A DNA stretch of 64,000 bases from Pandoraea horticolens (GTDB lineage Bacteria > Pseudomonadota > Gammaproteobacteria > Burkholderiales > Burkholderiaceae), in contig NZ_CABPSM010000002.1 of the NCBI RefSeq assembly GCF_902459555.1, positions 1-64,000 of the forward strand. Reading direction: 5' to 3'. Below are positions 39,625-48,217 of the stretch, in pieces (within the stretch, counting starts at the first letter, position 1; the number at the start of each line of letters is the position of its first letter). The notes under the pieces were generated by a model, which saw nothing but the letters and a program-made list of their open reading frames with translations, was not told where the DNA came from and did not search any database. Position numbers and translations under genes: made by a program.

Positions 39625-40689
39625 ATGGCCGGCGAAATCATCGACATTTTCAACAGCGACGCGTTCAGCGCGCTGACCCTCACCCAGGGTGTACAACGCA
39701 ATCCGTACCAGCCCGGCGCGCTGGGTCGTCTGAACATCTTCGATCCGAATCCCATTCGCACTACGGCCGTATCGGTTGAAGAGCGCACCGGCACGCTGAA
39801 GTTGATCGGTTTCAGCGAGCGGGGCACGGAAGGGACGCAACGCACGACGGAGAAGCGCAAGATGCGCTACTTCGACGTGCCGCGCTTGATGCACGATGAC
39901 ACGATTTACACGTACGAAATCCAGAACATCCGCGAGTTTCCCGAAGGCCCCACGGGCCAGATCGTCACTGTCCCGATGCAACTCGAACGCGAGGTCGCGC
40001 GTCGTCTCGCTGGGCCTACCGGTCTTCTGGCAAGTGTCGAGTACACGAAGGAATATCTGCGTCTGGCCGCCGTGCAGGGACTCGTGCTGGATCCGAAAGA
40101 CGGCTCTGTGCTGTACAACTGGTTCGACGAGTTTCAGATGGCCCAGGCGCCCGAAACGCCGTTCAATCTGGCGGCCGGTACTGCAAACAGCCTGCGACCG
40201 ATCATCAACGGGATCAAGCGCTACATGGCGCGCAAGGCGCAAGGCGCATTCACGAACCAGACCCGGATCATGGGGCTGTGTGGTGACGCCTTCTACGATC
40301 AGTTCTCGAACCACCCGGACGTGATTCGCACCTTCCTGAACTGGGAAGGCGCTCGAGATATCCGCGATGACTCGTTCGGTGACGCATTCGCGTCGTTCGA
40401 GTTCGACGGTGTGACGTGGGTGAACTACCGTGGCTCGGATGACAACACGTCCGTGAAGATCGCTGACGACAAGGTCAAGTTCTTCCCCGTCAACGCGCCC
40501 GGCATCTTCCAAGAAGTTATGGCCCCCGGTGAATCGGCTGAGTTCATCAATCAACCTGGGGCTCCGGTCTATGTGCTGCCGATCATCGATCGAGATCGTC
40601 GCATGTGGTGGAAGATGGAAGCGTACGCGTATCCACTCTACCTCTGCACGCGCCCCGAAGTCCTCGCGAGCGGCCGCGCGGAAGCGTAA
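39625..40689 (+). CDS. Major capsid protein (lambda gpE family)
   Basis: 354 aa, close to lambda E (341 aa). The start MAGEIIDIFNSDAFSALTLT and motifs RKMRYFDVPRLMHDDTIYTY and IMGLCGDAFYDQFSNHPDVI are typical of the lambda-type HK97-fold capsid. AAGGAA precedes the ATG. It ends one base into the next start (TAATG). Confidence 0.96.
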   Translation: MAGEIIDIFNSDAFSALTLTQGVQRNPYQPGALGRLNIFDPNPIRTTAVSVEERTGTLKLIGFSERGTEGTQRTTEKRKMRYFDVPRLMHDDTIYTYEIQNIREFPEGPTGQIVTVPMQLEREVARRLAGPTGLLASVEYTKEYLRLAAVQGLVLDPKDGSVLYNWFDEFQMAQAPETPFNLAAGTANSLRPIINGIKRYMARKAQGAFTNQTRIMGLCGDAFYDQFSNHPDVIRTFLNWEGARDIRDDSFGDAFASFEFDGVTWVNYRGSDDNTSVKIADDKVKFFPVNAPGIFQEVMAPGESAEFINQPGAPVYVLPIIDRDRRMWWKMEAYAYPLYLCTRPEVLASGRAEA

Positions 40690-41021
40690 TGCCTATCAAC
40701 TGGGGGACGGACGTGCTGGGGCCGCTGATGGGCGTGTTCGGCGAGCCGGTGCAATATCGGCCGCGCGTCGGTGCACCCTTGACGATCTATGGAGTGTTCG
40801 ACGACGCGTACCAGAAGGAGATGCTCTTCTCAGACGCATCCGTCGAGCTGACAACCGTTCAGGCGGTTCTTGGCGTTCAGTTGTCGCAATTTTCTATGCC
40901 GCCGGCACAAAACGACCAGTTGACCGTCGTTCGCACCGGCGGCGCTTACGTCGTGAAAGACGTCCGAGTCGACAGCCACGGCGGAGCAAAGCTGATCCTG
41001 AGCAAGATGGGGGCATCGTGA
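40689..41021 (+). CDS. Head-tail joining protein (FII-like position)
   Basis: 110 aa starting MPINWGTDVLGPLMGVFGEP. Small beta-barrel-like connector of the type that follows capsid genes in lambda-like head modules. It should form the interface between portal and tail completion proteins. Confidence 0.7.
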   Translation: MPINWGTDVLGPLMGVFGEPVQYRPRVGAPLTIYGVFDDAYQKEMLFSDASVELTTVQAVLGVQLSQFSMPPAQNDQLTVVRTGGAYVVKDVRVDSHGGAKLILSKMGAS

Positions 41022-41581
41022 CTACCTCGGCAGACATCCGGGCCAAGTTTGTCGAAGCCCTCAAGGGCTCGACCGATGCAGGTGACTCTGTATTTTCTCC
41101 TTTCGATTGGCCGACATCGGGCGATGCATATCCGTGTGTCCTGGTGCGCGCCCCGAAGGAGCGGAAGGAGTCCCAAGGACCATTTCAGCCCGGATATGAC
41201 GTCTACACAACCCTGCAGGTCGTTGCGCGGACGATTTCGCCAGCGCTGATCGGTGACGAGGGATCGGCCGTTGCGCTGGCTGCGGCTGAACGCCTGAAGG
41301 CGCAGATCGAGGTCGCGCTGATCAACAATCCGTTGATCTGGAACGATTCGACGGGCGGTGCGCTTATCGAGCAGTTCACTTCGATCGACTCGGAGATCTC
41401 CACGTCTTCCGACGGCGAGATGCCCATGGCCGAGTTGGTAATGCATATCGAGGTCAAGTTCTACCAAGGCCCGGAAGACTTTTATCCGATCCCGGCCGCA
41501 GTGATCGACGAGGTTCAAATCGCCGTGTCCGTTCCGGATGGCACGCCGCAACCCGGAATCATCATTCATCCACAACTCTGA
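41018..41581 (+). CDS. Tail terminator / minor tail protein
   Basis: 187 aa from a GTG overlapping the previous stop. TTLQVVARTISPALIGDEGS and LKAQIEVALINNPLIWNDST resemble tail-terminator-type proteins that cap the tail tube. It stands directly before the Mu-type tail genes, at the head-tail module boundary. Confidence 0.6.
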   Translation: MTTSADIRAKFVEALKGSTDAGDSVFSPFDWPTSGDAYPCVLVRAPKERKESQGPFQPGYDVYTTLQVVARTISPALIGDEGSAVALAAAERLKAQIEVALINNPLIWNDSTGGALIEQFTSIDSEISTSSDGEMPMAELVMHIEVKFYQGPEDFYPIPAAVIDEVQIAVSVPDGTPQPGIIIHPQL

Positions 41582-41590
41582 GGAGCGGCG

Positions 41591-41779
41591 ATGTTCATCA
41601 AGCCGGCACCCGGGATCAAACTGCGCGATCCCGAAACGAAGCAATTTGTCCCCGAATCCGGCCAGGAAGTAGGGGAGTTTGACCTGTATTGGGTACGCCG
41701 CATCAACGACGGCGATGCCATCCGGGTCTCCGAAGAGATCCCCGAAGCGCCGTCCGCAAAGCCGGGAAAGAGCGCTTAA
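41591..41779 (+). CDS. DUF2635 (Mu gp38-like) protein
   Basis: 62 aa: MFIKPAPGIKLRDPETKQFV followed by the VGEFDLYWVRRINDGD type core. The family is found just upstream of the sheath gene in Mu-like contractile tails. Role not defined. Confidence 0.85.
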   Translation: MFIKPAPGIKLRDPETKQFVPESGQEVGEFDLYWVRRINDGDAIRVSEEIPEAPSAKPGKSA

Positions 41780-41802
41780 ACATCCCAACGAATTGAACAA
41801 TC

Positions 41803-41827
41803 AACCCGCTTCGGCGGGTTTTTTGTT
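41803..41827 (+). terminator. Intrinsic terminator before the tail sheath gene
   Basis: AACCCGCTTCGGCGGGTT followed by TTTTG. Confidence 0.85.
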
Positions 41828-41841
41828 TTGGAGAACGCCAA

Positions 41842-43335
41842 GTGACTGTTCCCTTTAAAACCATTCCGCAGAATCTGCGGGTTCCCCTGTTCCATGCCGA
41901 ACTCGACAACAGTCAGGCAAACAGCGGTGCATCGACGCAGCGTGCGTTGATCATCGGGCAGATTGCAGCCGCCGGGACTGGGACGCCGGGCGTTCCGCAA
42001 ATCTCCCAGGGAGCGACCGAAGCAAAGTCAGTCGGCGGTGCCGGTTCGATGCTTGCGCTCATGACGGCCGCGTATCGCAAGTCTGACCCGTTCGGTGAGG
42101 TCTGGTATTTGCCGTTGGCCGACGATGCCAGCGCAGTGGCTGCGTCGGGAAGCATTGCAATTTCTTCGCCCGCCACGGCCACCGGTGTGATTTATCTGTA
42201 CATCGCAGCCGTGAAAGGCGTACCGCCGGTGACCGTAACGGTTACGTCGACGCAAACGACTGCGCAGATCGCTAACGCCATTGCGGCCGCGATTAACGCA
42301 CAGTCCGACCTTCCCGTGACCGCGACCGCAGCCACGTCGACGGTGACGGTGACTGCCAAGAACAAGGGCGCGGCCGGCAACGACATCGACATGCGAATCA
42401 ACTACCGGGGTGCTGCAAGTGGCGAGACGCTACCGGCAGGCCTCGCATTGACGATTACACCGATGGCTGGAGGGGCTGTCAATCCGGCGCTGACGACCGC
42501 ATTCGCGAACCTGCTCGACAAAGAGTTCGATTTCATCGCGTTCCCGTACACGGATGCGAACTCTCTAGATGCCATGAAGGCATTCCTGAGTTCGACGACT
42601 GGGCGATGGAGTTGGAGCAAACAGATTTACGGCCACGCGTTCAGCGGATATCGGGGAACCCTTGGCGCACTTACCACGTTTGGTACCAGCCGGAATGACG
42701 AGCACGTATCCGTCATGGGGTTCAACGACTCTCCGACGCCGGCATGGATTCTTGCGGCTGATTTGGCCGGCACCGTGGCGACTTCGGTGCGAGCAGACGC
42801 GGCGCGACCGGTACAGACATTGGCGTTGTCGAGTTTCCTTGCACCGCCGCTGGCATCGCGCTTCGCTTTGAGCGACCGAAACACCCTTCTGTGGGACGGC
42901 ATTTCGACGTTCACCGTCGCCAGCGACGACACTGTCGCCATTGAAAACCTGATCACCACCTACCAGCAGAACAGCTTCGGACAGCCAGACGACAGCTATC
43001 TGGAGGTGGAAACGCTGTTCACGCTTGCCTACGTATTGCGGGCCTTGCGTTCCGTGGTGACCAGTAAGTACTCGCGAATGAAGCTGGCTGCGGATGGCAC
43101 TAGGTTTGCGCCTGGTTCGTCCATCGTTACGCCCGCGATCATCAAGGCAGACCTGATCGCGCAATACCAACAGCTCGAGTATGACGGCTTCGTGCAGCAG
43201 AGCGCTGTGTTCGCAGAGGGACTCATCGTCCAGCAGAACAGCACCAATCCGAACCGGGTCGACGTGATTTACCCGGCGGTCCTGATTGCTCAATTGCGTG
43301 TATTTGCGCTGCTGATGCAATTCCGTTTGAGCTGA
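41842..43335 (+). CDS. Contractile tail sheath protein (Mu gpL-like)
   Basis: 497 aa. Opening VPFKTIPQNLRVPLFHAELD and the subtilisin-like sheath core (STQRALIIGQIAAAGTG, LLDKEFDFIAFPYTDANSLD) plus the C-terminal VDVIYPAVLIAQLRVFALLM match Mu-type sheaths. Its presence shows the virion is a myovirus. Confidence 0.95.
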   Translation: MTVPFKTIPQNLRVPLFHAELDNSQANSGASTQRALIIGQIAAAGTGTPGVPQISQGATEAKSVGGAGSMLALMTAAYRKSDPFGEVWYLPLADDASAVAASGSIAISSPATATGVIYLYIAAVKGVPPVTVTVTSTQTTAQIANAIAAAINAQSDLPVTATAATSTVTVTAKNKGAAGNDIDMRINYRGAASGETLPAGLALTITPMAGGAVNPALTTAFANLLDKEFDFIAFPYTDANSLDAMKAFLSSTTGRWSWSKQIYGHAFSGYRGTLGALTTFGTSRNDEHVSVMGFNDSPTPAWILAADLAGTVATSVRADAARPVQTLALSSFLAPPLASRFALSDRNTLLWDGISTFTVASDDTVAIENLITTYQQNSFGQPDDSYLEVETLFTLAYVLRALRSVVTSKYSRMKLAADGTRFAPGSSIVTPAIIKADLIAQYQQLEYDGFVQQSAVFAEGLIVQQNSTNPNRVDVIYPAVLIAQLRVFALLMQFRLS

Positions 43336-43348
43336 CATCCCTGACTCC

Positions 43349-43372
43349 CGGCGCCCACATGGCGCCGTTTCT
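43349..43372 (+). terminator. Hairpin between sheath and tube genes
   Basis: GGCGCC-CACAT-GGCGCC followed by GTTTCTCATTTT; a weak terminator or processing hairpin. Confidence 0.5.
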
Positions 43373-43389
43373 CATTTTGGAGACTCCTC

Positions 43390-43764
43390 ATGGCAGGAAA
43401 TCCGAACCGCTTGGCAGGTACCGCAAGCATCACCGTGGATGGAACGAACTACCTGCTCGTCGGGGACTTCGAATACAACCCGTCGTCGGTCACACGCGAA
43501 ACGCTTTCCGGCCAGGACGGCGTTCACGGCTTCAGCGAGAAGAAGCGACCCGGTTCTATCTCGGCCAGTCTGCGTGACGCCGGGAACCTCACAGTTGCCG
43601 ATCTGAATGCAATGGACAACGTGACGGTCGTCGCGCAGCTTGCCAACGGCAAGACCATCATTGGTCGGAATATGTGGACGGTTGAAGACCAGACGGTCAA
43701 ATCCACGGACGCCACGATTGAAGTGAAGTGGGAAGGTCCGCAAGTTTCGGAAACAACGAGTTAA
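43390..43764 (+). CDS. Tail tube protein (Mu gpM-like)
   Basis: 124 aa: PNRLAGTASITVDGTNYLLV and SVTRETLSGQDGVHGFSEKK are typical of the Mu/P2-type tube family. It polymerises into the inner tube within the sheath. Confidence 0.92.
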   Translation: MAGNPNRLAGTASITVDGTNYLLVGDFEYNPSSVTRETLSGQDGVHGFSEKKRPGSISASLRDAGNLTVADLNAMDNVTVVAQLANGKTIIGRNMWTVEDQTVKSTDATIEVKWEGPQVSETTS

Positions 43765-43767
43765 GAC

Positions 43768-44070
43768 ATGAGCCAACCTGAAGAAAAGACGCTCAAGCTT
43801 CGCAAGCCTGTGAAGCTCGGCAGCGATGATAGCGAAGTTGTCTACGACAAGCTCGATCTGCGCGAGCCGACTGCGGGCGAACTCGACAAGGCGACATCCA
43901 CCGGTGGCTCGAACATCGGCATTGGCATCGTCCTGATCCACTTGGTGTCGGGTCTTCCGAAGTCGGCTATCGAGAAGCTCAGCCAACGTGATTTCACGGA
44001 GGCGAACGAGTATCTCGCGGGTTTTACCGACGATGGCCAGACGGAGTCGGCGACGCAATCGCCGACGTAA
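43768..44070 (+). CDS. Tail assembly chaperone, short form (Mu gp41-like)
   Basis: 100 aa. LRKPVKLGSDDSEVVYDKLD LREPTAGELDKA is the gp41/gpE-type chaperone signature. The zero-frame product ends at 44070. A fraction of ribosomes should shift -1 at GGGTTTT (44019-44025) and make the long form. Both forms act in tape-measure loading and tube assembly. Confidence 0.92.
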   Translation: MSQPEEKTLKLRKPVKLGSDDSEVVYDKLDLREPTAGELDKATSTGGSNIGIGIVLIHLVSGLPKSAIEKLSQRDFTEANEYLAGFTDDGQTESATQSPT

Positions 44071-44180
44071 CGTATTTCTTCCGTTGGGGCCCGTGTGAGG
44101 CAGAGCGCCTCGCACTTTCCAAACTAGCTTGGTGGAGAGACCAAGCTAAGCGCATTCGGCAATCACAGGTGGAGGACTGA
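43768..44180 (+). CDS. Tail assembly chaperone, -1 frameshift product
   Basis: After the shift at 44019-44025 the -1 frame runs to a TGA at 44178-44180. It encodes DAIADVTYFFRWGPCEAERL and WWRDQAKRIRQSQVED, the typical second domain of gp41-gp42 or gpE-gpE' fusions. The tape-measure ATG overlaps this stop. About 137 aa in total. Confidence 0.85.
44019..44025 (+). promoter_or_regulatory. Programmed -1 frameshift heptamer
   Basis: G GGT TTT in the zero frame fits the X XXY YYZ slippery rule. It sits 45 bases before the zero-frame stop. Confidence 0.85.
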
Positions 44181-46171
44181 TGGCAGGGAACGCGTATCAG
44201 ATCACCATCACGGCTGCCGATAGGGCGTCGGCAGTGGCAAAGCGCATCGAAGCTTCGATGCAGCGCATCACGAAGCCGATCGATCGTGTGACGGCGTCGT
44301 CGAAGAAGATGAACGAGGCGGCTTCTACGCTTCGCAAGCCCTTCGCCGACGTCGGGCGTTCGCTCAAGGCGCTTAGCGACGAAACTGGCGTGACGAAGGT
44401 CGCGCGAGGTATCCGGCGCATCGGTTACGCCGCAGCGGATGCTGGCCGCAGTCTTCTTGGGATCGTCGCCCCCCTCGCCGGTATCGCGGGGCTCGGCTCG
44501 ATCGCAGGTATAGCCCTGATGACGAACGAGTGGGGCAAGATGGGAGCGGAGGTTCTGCGTACGTCTGCCGCAATTGGTGTGTCCACGTCGGATCTTCAAG
44601 CGTATCGTGGCGCGGCCAAGCTTGCTGGCCTCTCTGCCGACGAAATGACCGGCTCGCTCAAGACGCTCGGCAAGACCATCGAAGATGCGACCTACGGTCG
44701 AAATCAGGATGCGTTCGTGATGATGCAGAAGTTCGGCATCAGCCTGCATCGTACGAAGGATGGTGCGGTAGATGCCACCCGCGCGCTCAAGGACGTTGCG
44801 AATGCAATTGTCAAGCAAAAGGGGAATGTCCAGACGCAGGCGCTGATTGCGGACGTGTTCGGTGTCGGTTCATTGCTACCGATACTCCAAAAGGGCGAGT
44901 CAGGCATCGATGCTTTCGTCAATAAAGCAAAGGACATGGGACTCGTCCTGAGCGACGAGCAACTGAAGCGAGCTGCCGCGTACAACGAGCAGATGATCAA
45001 GCTCGAGGCGTCCGGAACAAAGCTTAAGTATTCGTTCGGTGAGGCGATGGCGCCCGCGCTCGAGCGCGTCATTTCCGTCGTTCAGCGATTGGTCGACAAG
45101 TATGGTGAGGTGGCCGCAACCAAGGTGGCCGAATATGTCGAGCGCTTTGCCAAGTGGCTCGAACAGGTCGACTGGGATGGAGTAACAACGAAGGTTTCCA
45201 ATTTCGTCGACGCAATCGGTGGAGTGAAAGGTGTTGCTGTAGCCCTGGCTGCAATCACCTTTGCCGCGCCGATCGCGGGCCTCGTATCGATCATCGCCAA
45301 CTTGGCCTCGCTCACGTCTGTCGCTATTCCTGGGGCCGTTGCCGCGTTGGGCACGCTGGGTTTGGCTGGCGCGGCTGCATGGGGAGGTCTGAAGGTTGCG
45401 AAGGCCGCTGGACTGCCAGATACGAACGTAGCCAAAGGCGCAAGCGATGTGGCTGCTGGCAATTGGTTGGCCGCATCGGCAAGTCTCCCTGCACCCAGCT
45501 TCCTCGGTGCCGGCTGGGATCGCCTGACTGGGAAGTCGAACGCTGACATCGCGGCCGGTCTTCGCCTTCAGTCTGGAGTTGGCCGCGCGACGTCTGAGTC
45601 CGACGCGCTGTTTTCGCGGCTCGAGTCCCAGTATGGCTTGCCAAAGGGGCTGCTTGACAGCGTTTGGGCGCAAGAGTCGAGTCGCGGGACGAACATGCGT
45701 TCCTCGGCGGGCGCCAAAGGGCATTTCCAATTCATGGATGCGACGGCAAAGCAATATGGACTGGACGACCCTGACGACCTGACAAAGTCGGCCACAGCGG
45801 CTGCACAAATGTATCGCGATCTGCTGAAGCAAAACGGCGGTGACCTCAGCAAAGCGCTTGCGGGATACAACTGGGGGCAGGGCAACGTGCAGCGCAAGGG
45901 CCTGGAGAACGCCCCGAAGGAGACGCGCAACTACGTGGAGCAGGTGCAGGCCCGGATGGGCGGCACGGGGCTCTACAGTAACTCGCCGCGCATAGCTGCC
46001 GCGAACTTGCCGGGGCAGTCGCCGTCGCCTGGGGCGGCCGAGGGAGGTCGCGTCCTCGTCGACGTTGTAATTCATCAGGATGGCCGGCCGGCGACTGCAA
46101 AGGTCCGGTCTCAAGGCAACGTGACGGGAACCGCGAGCGTAGGTAATCGAGCAATCGGAGAGATGGCGTGA
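44180..46171 (+). CDS. Tape-measure protein with lytic transglycosylase domain
   Basis: 663 aa. Residues 1-180 are helical with the tape-measure start AYQITITAADRASAVAKRIE. Hydrophobic stretches lie around 90-115 and 355-420. The C-terminal domain (about 470-600) is a soluble lytic transglycosylase: LESQYGLPKGLLDSVWAQES with catalytic Glu near residue 499, SSAGAKGHFQFM and ALAGYNWGQGNVQ. It sets tail length and probably opens peptidoglycan during DNA entry. It is short for a contractile tail, predicting a modest tail. Confidence 0.93.
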   Translation: MAGNAYQITITAADRASAVAKRIEASMQRITKPIDRVTASSKKMNEAASTLRKPFADVGRSLKALSDETGVTKVARGIRRIGYAAADAGRSLLGIVAPLAGIAGLGSIAGIALMTNEWGKMGAEVLRTSAAIGVSTSDLQAYRGAAKLAGLSADEMTGSLKTLGKTIEDATYGRNQDAFVMMQKFGISLHRTKDGAVDATRALKDVANAIVKQKGNVQTQALIADVFGVGSLLPILQKGESGIDAFVNKAKDMGLVLSDEQLKRAAAYNEQMIKLEASGTKLKYSFGEAMAPALERVISVVQRLVDKYGEVAATKVAEYVERFAKWLEQVDWDGVTTKVSNFVDAIGGVKGVAVALAAITFAAPIAGLVSIIANLASLTSVAIPGAVAALGTLGLAGAAAWGGLKVAKAAGLPDTNVAKGASDVAAGNWLAASASLPAPSFLGAGWDRLTGKSNADIAAGLRLQSGVGRATSESDALFSRLESQYGLPKGLLDSVWAQESSRGTNMRSSAGAKGHFQFMDATAKQYGLDDPDDLTKSATAAAQMYRDLLKQNGGDLSKALAGYNWGQGNVQRKGLENAPKETRNYVEQVQARMGGTGLYSNSPRIAAANLPGQSPSPGAAEGGRVLVDVVIHQDGRPATAKVRSQGNVTGTASVGNRAIGEMA

Positions 46172-47643
46172 GCGTAGCTGACGTTGTGAACGTTGCGGGA
46201 AGCATCGGTGGTGTTGCCTCGGCCGCTAAAGGCATTGCGTCGTCGGCACAGAGCTTGATGAGCCTGTTCGGTAGCGGTGACTATGCGAGCAAGCTCCGTA
46301 AGGCGAGCTATAACGGCGTGCCGTTTGCCGTTTTGTCTGAGAGCGGCGTTTTCGGGCGCAACGTCGTCGTCCACTCGTACCCGAAGAAGGAAACGCGGCC
46401 TTGGATTGAAGACAATGGGCTGAGGACAAATGTCCTGCAAGTCACGGGTTTTCTGGTGGAGAACAGCCTGATCTACGGCGGTGGTGACGTCACGACCCAG
46501 AAGATCAATCTGCTGAATGTAATTCGAGGCGGATCGGTCAACAATACGAAGCCGCCGGGGATCGGAAAGTTAGTGCATCCGACCTGGGGCGAGATCAAAG
46601 CGAACTGCACGGAAGCCGAAATCGGCACGTCGTGGGATCGCGGCCGCGTTGTCGAGCTGCGATTGACGTTCATTCTCGGCGGCGATCGGTTGTATCCGAG
46701 CGCGCAGTCTGCGACCAAGGACGCTGTAAGCAGTGCGGCTTCGGGCTTGACTGCCTCGTCGCTGCTCAGTTTTATCAGCCGAACGCTCAGCGCGATCAAG
46801 GCTGGCATTGCTGTCATTCGTACTGCTGTCGGTATTGCCGTCTCGTTCTATCAGGCGGTGAACAGCTTGGTGCACAGCGTGCGTCGATTCTTCAACTCGA
46901 TTTCCACCCTCTCGGGGAATTTCGGGCGTCTCTTCGGCGGGGGAAATACCGGATATTCCGGAGCCAACGGGAAAGCACCGAGGGCTGCCACTGTCGCCAG
47001 TCTGCTTGCGCAGGACACGCAGAACGTTGCAAAGGTTGCTACTGCCGGGGCGGCGCTATCAGCCGCCGCCGTAAATGCAGGAACGAATCCAGCCGCGTTT
47101 AGCGGCGCTGCGCAGTCGCTCATGGTGGCGGCCGCGAACACGGCAGCGTCACCGGCCGACGCAATTCGGCTGCTTACGCCGCTGGCGCGCTACACACCCC
47201 CATCCGTGGCGCCTGGATCACCAATCGCGGCCGCTCAAGCGGTAATGAGCAGTGCGGCAGGGGATTTGCTTCGACGATCTGCGATCGCCCAGGTTGCGAC
47301 GAGTTCGACGGCATACCAGCCGTCATCTGCTGACGATGCCGTCGACGTCAGGAATACCGTCGTTGGGCTGATCGATGCAGAGATTCAGGTTGCGGCGGAT
47401 CAAGGTGAGGATGACGTCTATGCGGCGCTGCGTACGCTGAGACAGGCAGTGGTCTCCGACTTTGATAGCCGGGGCCAAGGACTGGCGGCCGTAACGACAT
47501 TTCAGTTCAGCGGGACGATTCCCGCGTTAGCGCTGGCGAATCGTATCTACCGCGACATCGGACGGGAAGATGAATTGGTGAGGCAGGCGAATCCGGTGCA
47601 TCCGGCGTTCTTGCCAACGAGTTTCAAGGCGCTTGCCGAGTAG
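46168..47643 (+). CDS. DNA circularisation / tail protein (Mu gpN-like)
   Basis: 491 aa. The N-terminal part (YASKLRKASYNGVPFAVLSE and HSYPKKETRPWIEDNGLRTN) is the DNA_circ_N domain of Mu gpN, a baseplate hub-associated protein. An Ala-rich C-terminal region follows. It overlaps the tape-measure stop by 4 bases. Confidence 0.9.
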   Translation: MSVADVVNVAGSIGGVASAAKGIASSAQSLMSLFGSGDYASKLRKASYNGVPFAVLSESGVFGRNVVVHSYPKKETRPWIEDNGLRTNVLQVTGFLVENSLIYGGGDVTTQKINLLNVIRGGSVNNTKPPGIGKLVHPTWGEIKANCTEAEIGTSWDRGRVVELRLTFILGGDRLYPSAQSATKDAVSSAASGLTASSLLSFISRTLSAIKAGIAVIRTAVGIAVSFYQAVNSLVHSVRRFFNSISTLSGNFGRLFGGGNTGYSGANGKAPRAATVASLLAQDTQNVAKVATAGAALSAAAVNAGTNPAAFSGAAQSLMVAAANTAASPADAIRLLTPLARYTPPSVAPGSPIAAAQAVMSSAAGDLLRRSAIAQVATSSTAYQPSSADDAVDVRNTVVGLIDAEIQVAADQGEDDVYAALRTLRQAVVSDFDSRGQGLAAVTTFQFSGTIPALALANRIYRDIGREDELVRQANPVHPAFLPTSFKALAE

Positions 47644-47696
47644 GAAGAGGAAAAGCGAAAGCCCCTGGCGGGGCTGCTCTGAGGCTGCGCCGAAAG

Positions 47697-48200
47697 TCAG
47701 TTTAGCGGCTGGTAGATCTGCCGCATTTCCCCATTGACGCACTTAATGGTCACCCTGCCTTGCTTCAGATAGAGCTTTCCATCTGGGCCGGACCGGAGCG
47801 AGTTCGTCACGAAGGTCTGGGGGTAGTCGCATTTAGCCATGACGACTTGGCCCTTGTCGTCCAAGACAGGCTCTGCGGCTGATCGAAGCACCTTGAAGTA
47901 GGACGCACTCCCCCGTTCGTTGGCAGTCGCAATTGGACGCCCATAAATCAGCCCAAGGATCGGCTCCGCCTCAGATTTAGGTACGTACGTATCCGATCTA
48001 TTGATTGCTTCAAACGCGTAGCCCGCCTCAAGTCTGGTGCATGACTTTGGAAGCTGCCCATTCGGAGACGTGACTGCTGTGTGCAGGGCCTCAGCCGATT
48101 CGCATGCAATAGCGCCCTCGGACTTGATCTGATACACCGGTTCGGCGTGCGCACAGAGTGCAATTAGGCCGACGGATAAAGCACCGATCTGAATTTTCAT
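47697..48200 (-). CDS. Secreted hypothetical protein inserted in the tail operon (moron)
   Basis: 167 aa with a Sec signal peptide (MKIQIGALSVGLIALCAHAE) and Cys residues that could form disulphides. It is encoded on the minus strand between gpN and gpP, breaking an otherwise unidirectional operon. That arrangement is typical of a cargo gene expressed from the lysogen. No family recognised. Periplasmic or secreted role is inferred. Confidence 0.75.
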   Translation of the reverse strand: MKIQIGALSVGLIALCAHAEPVYQIKSEGAIACESAEALHTAVTSPNGQLPKSCTRLEAGYAFEAINRSDTYVPKSEAEPILGLIYGRPIATANERGSASYFKVLRSAAEPVLDDKGQVVMAKCDYPQTFVTNSLRSGPDGKLYLKQGRVTIKCVNGEMRQIYQPLN

Positions 48201-48217
48201 GATTCAGTATTCCGCAT

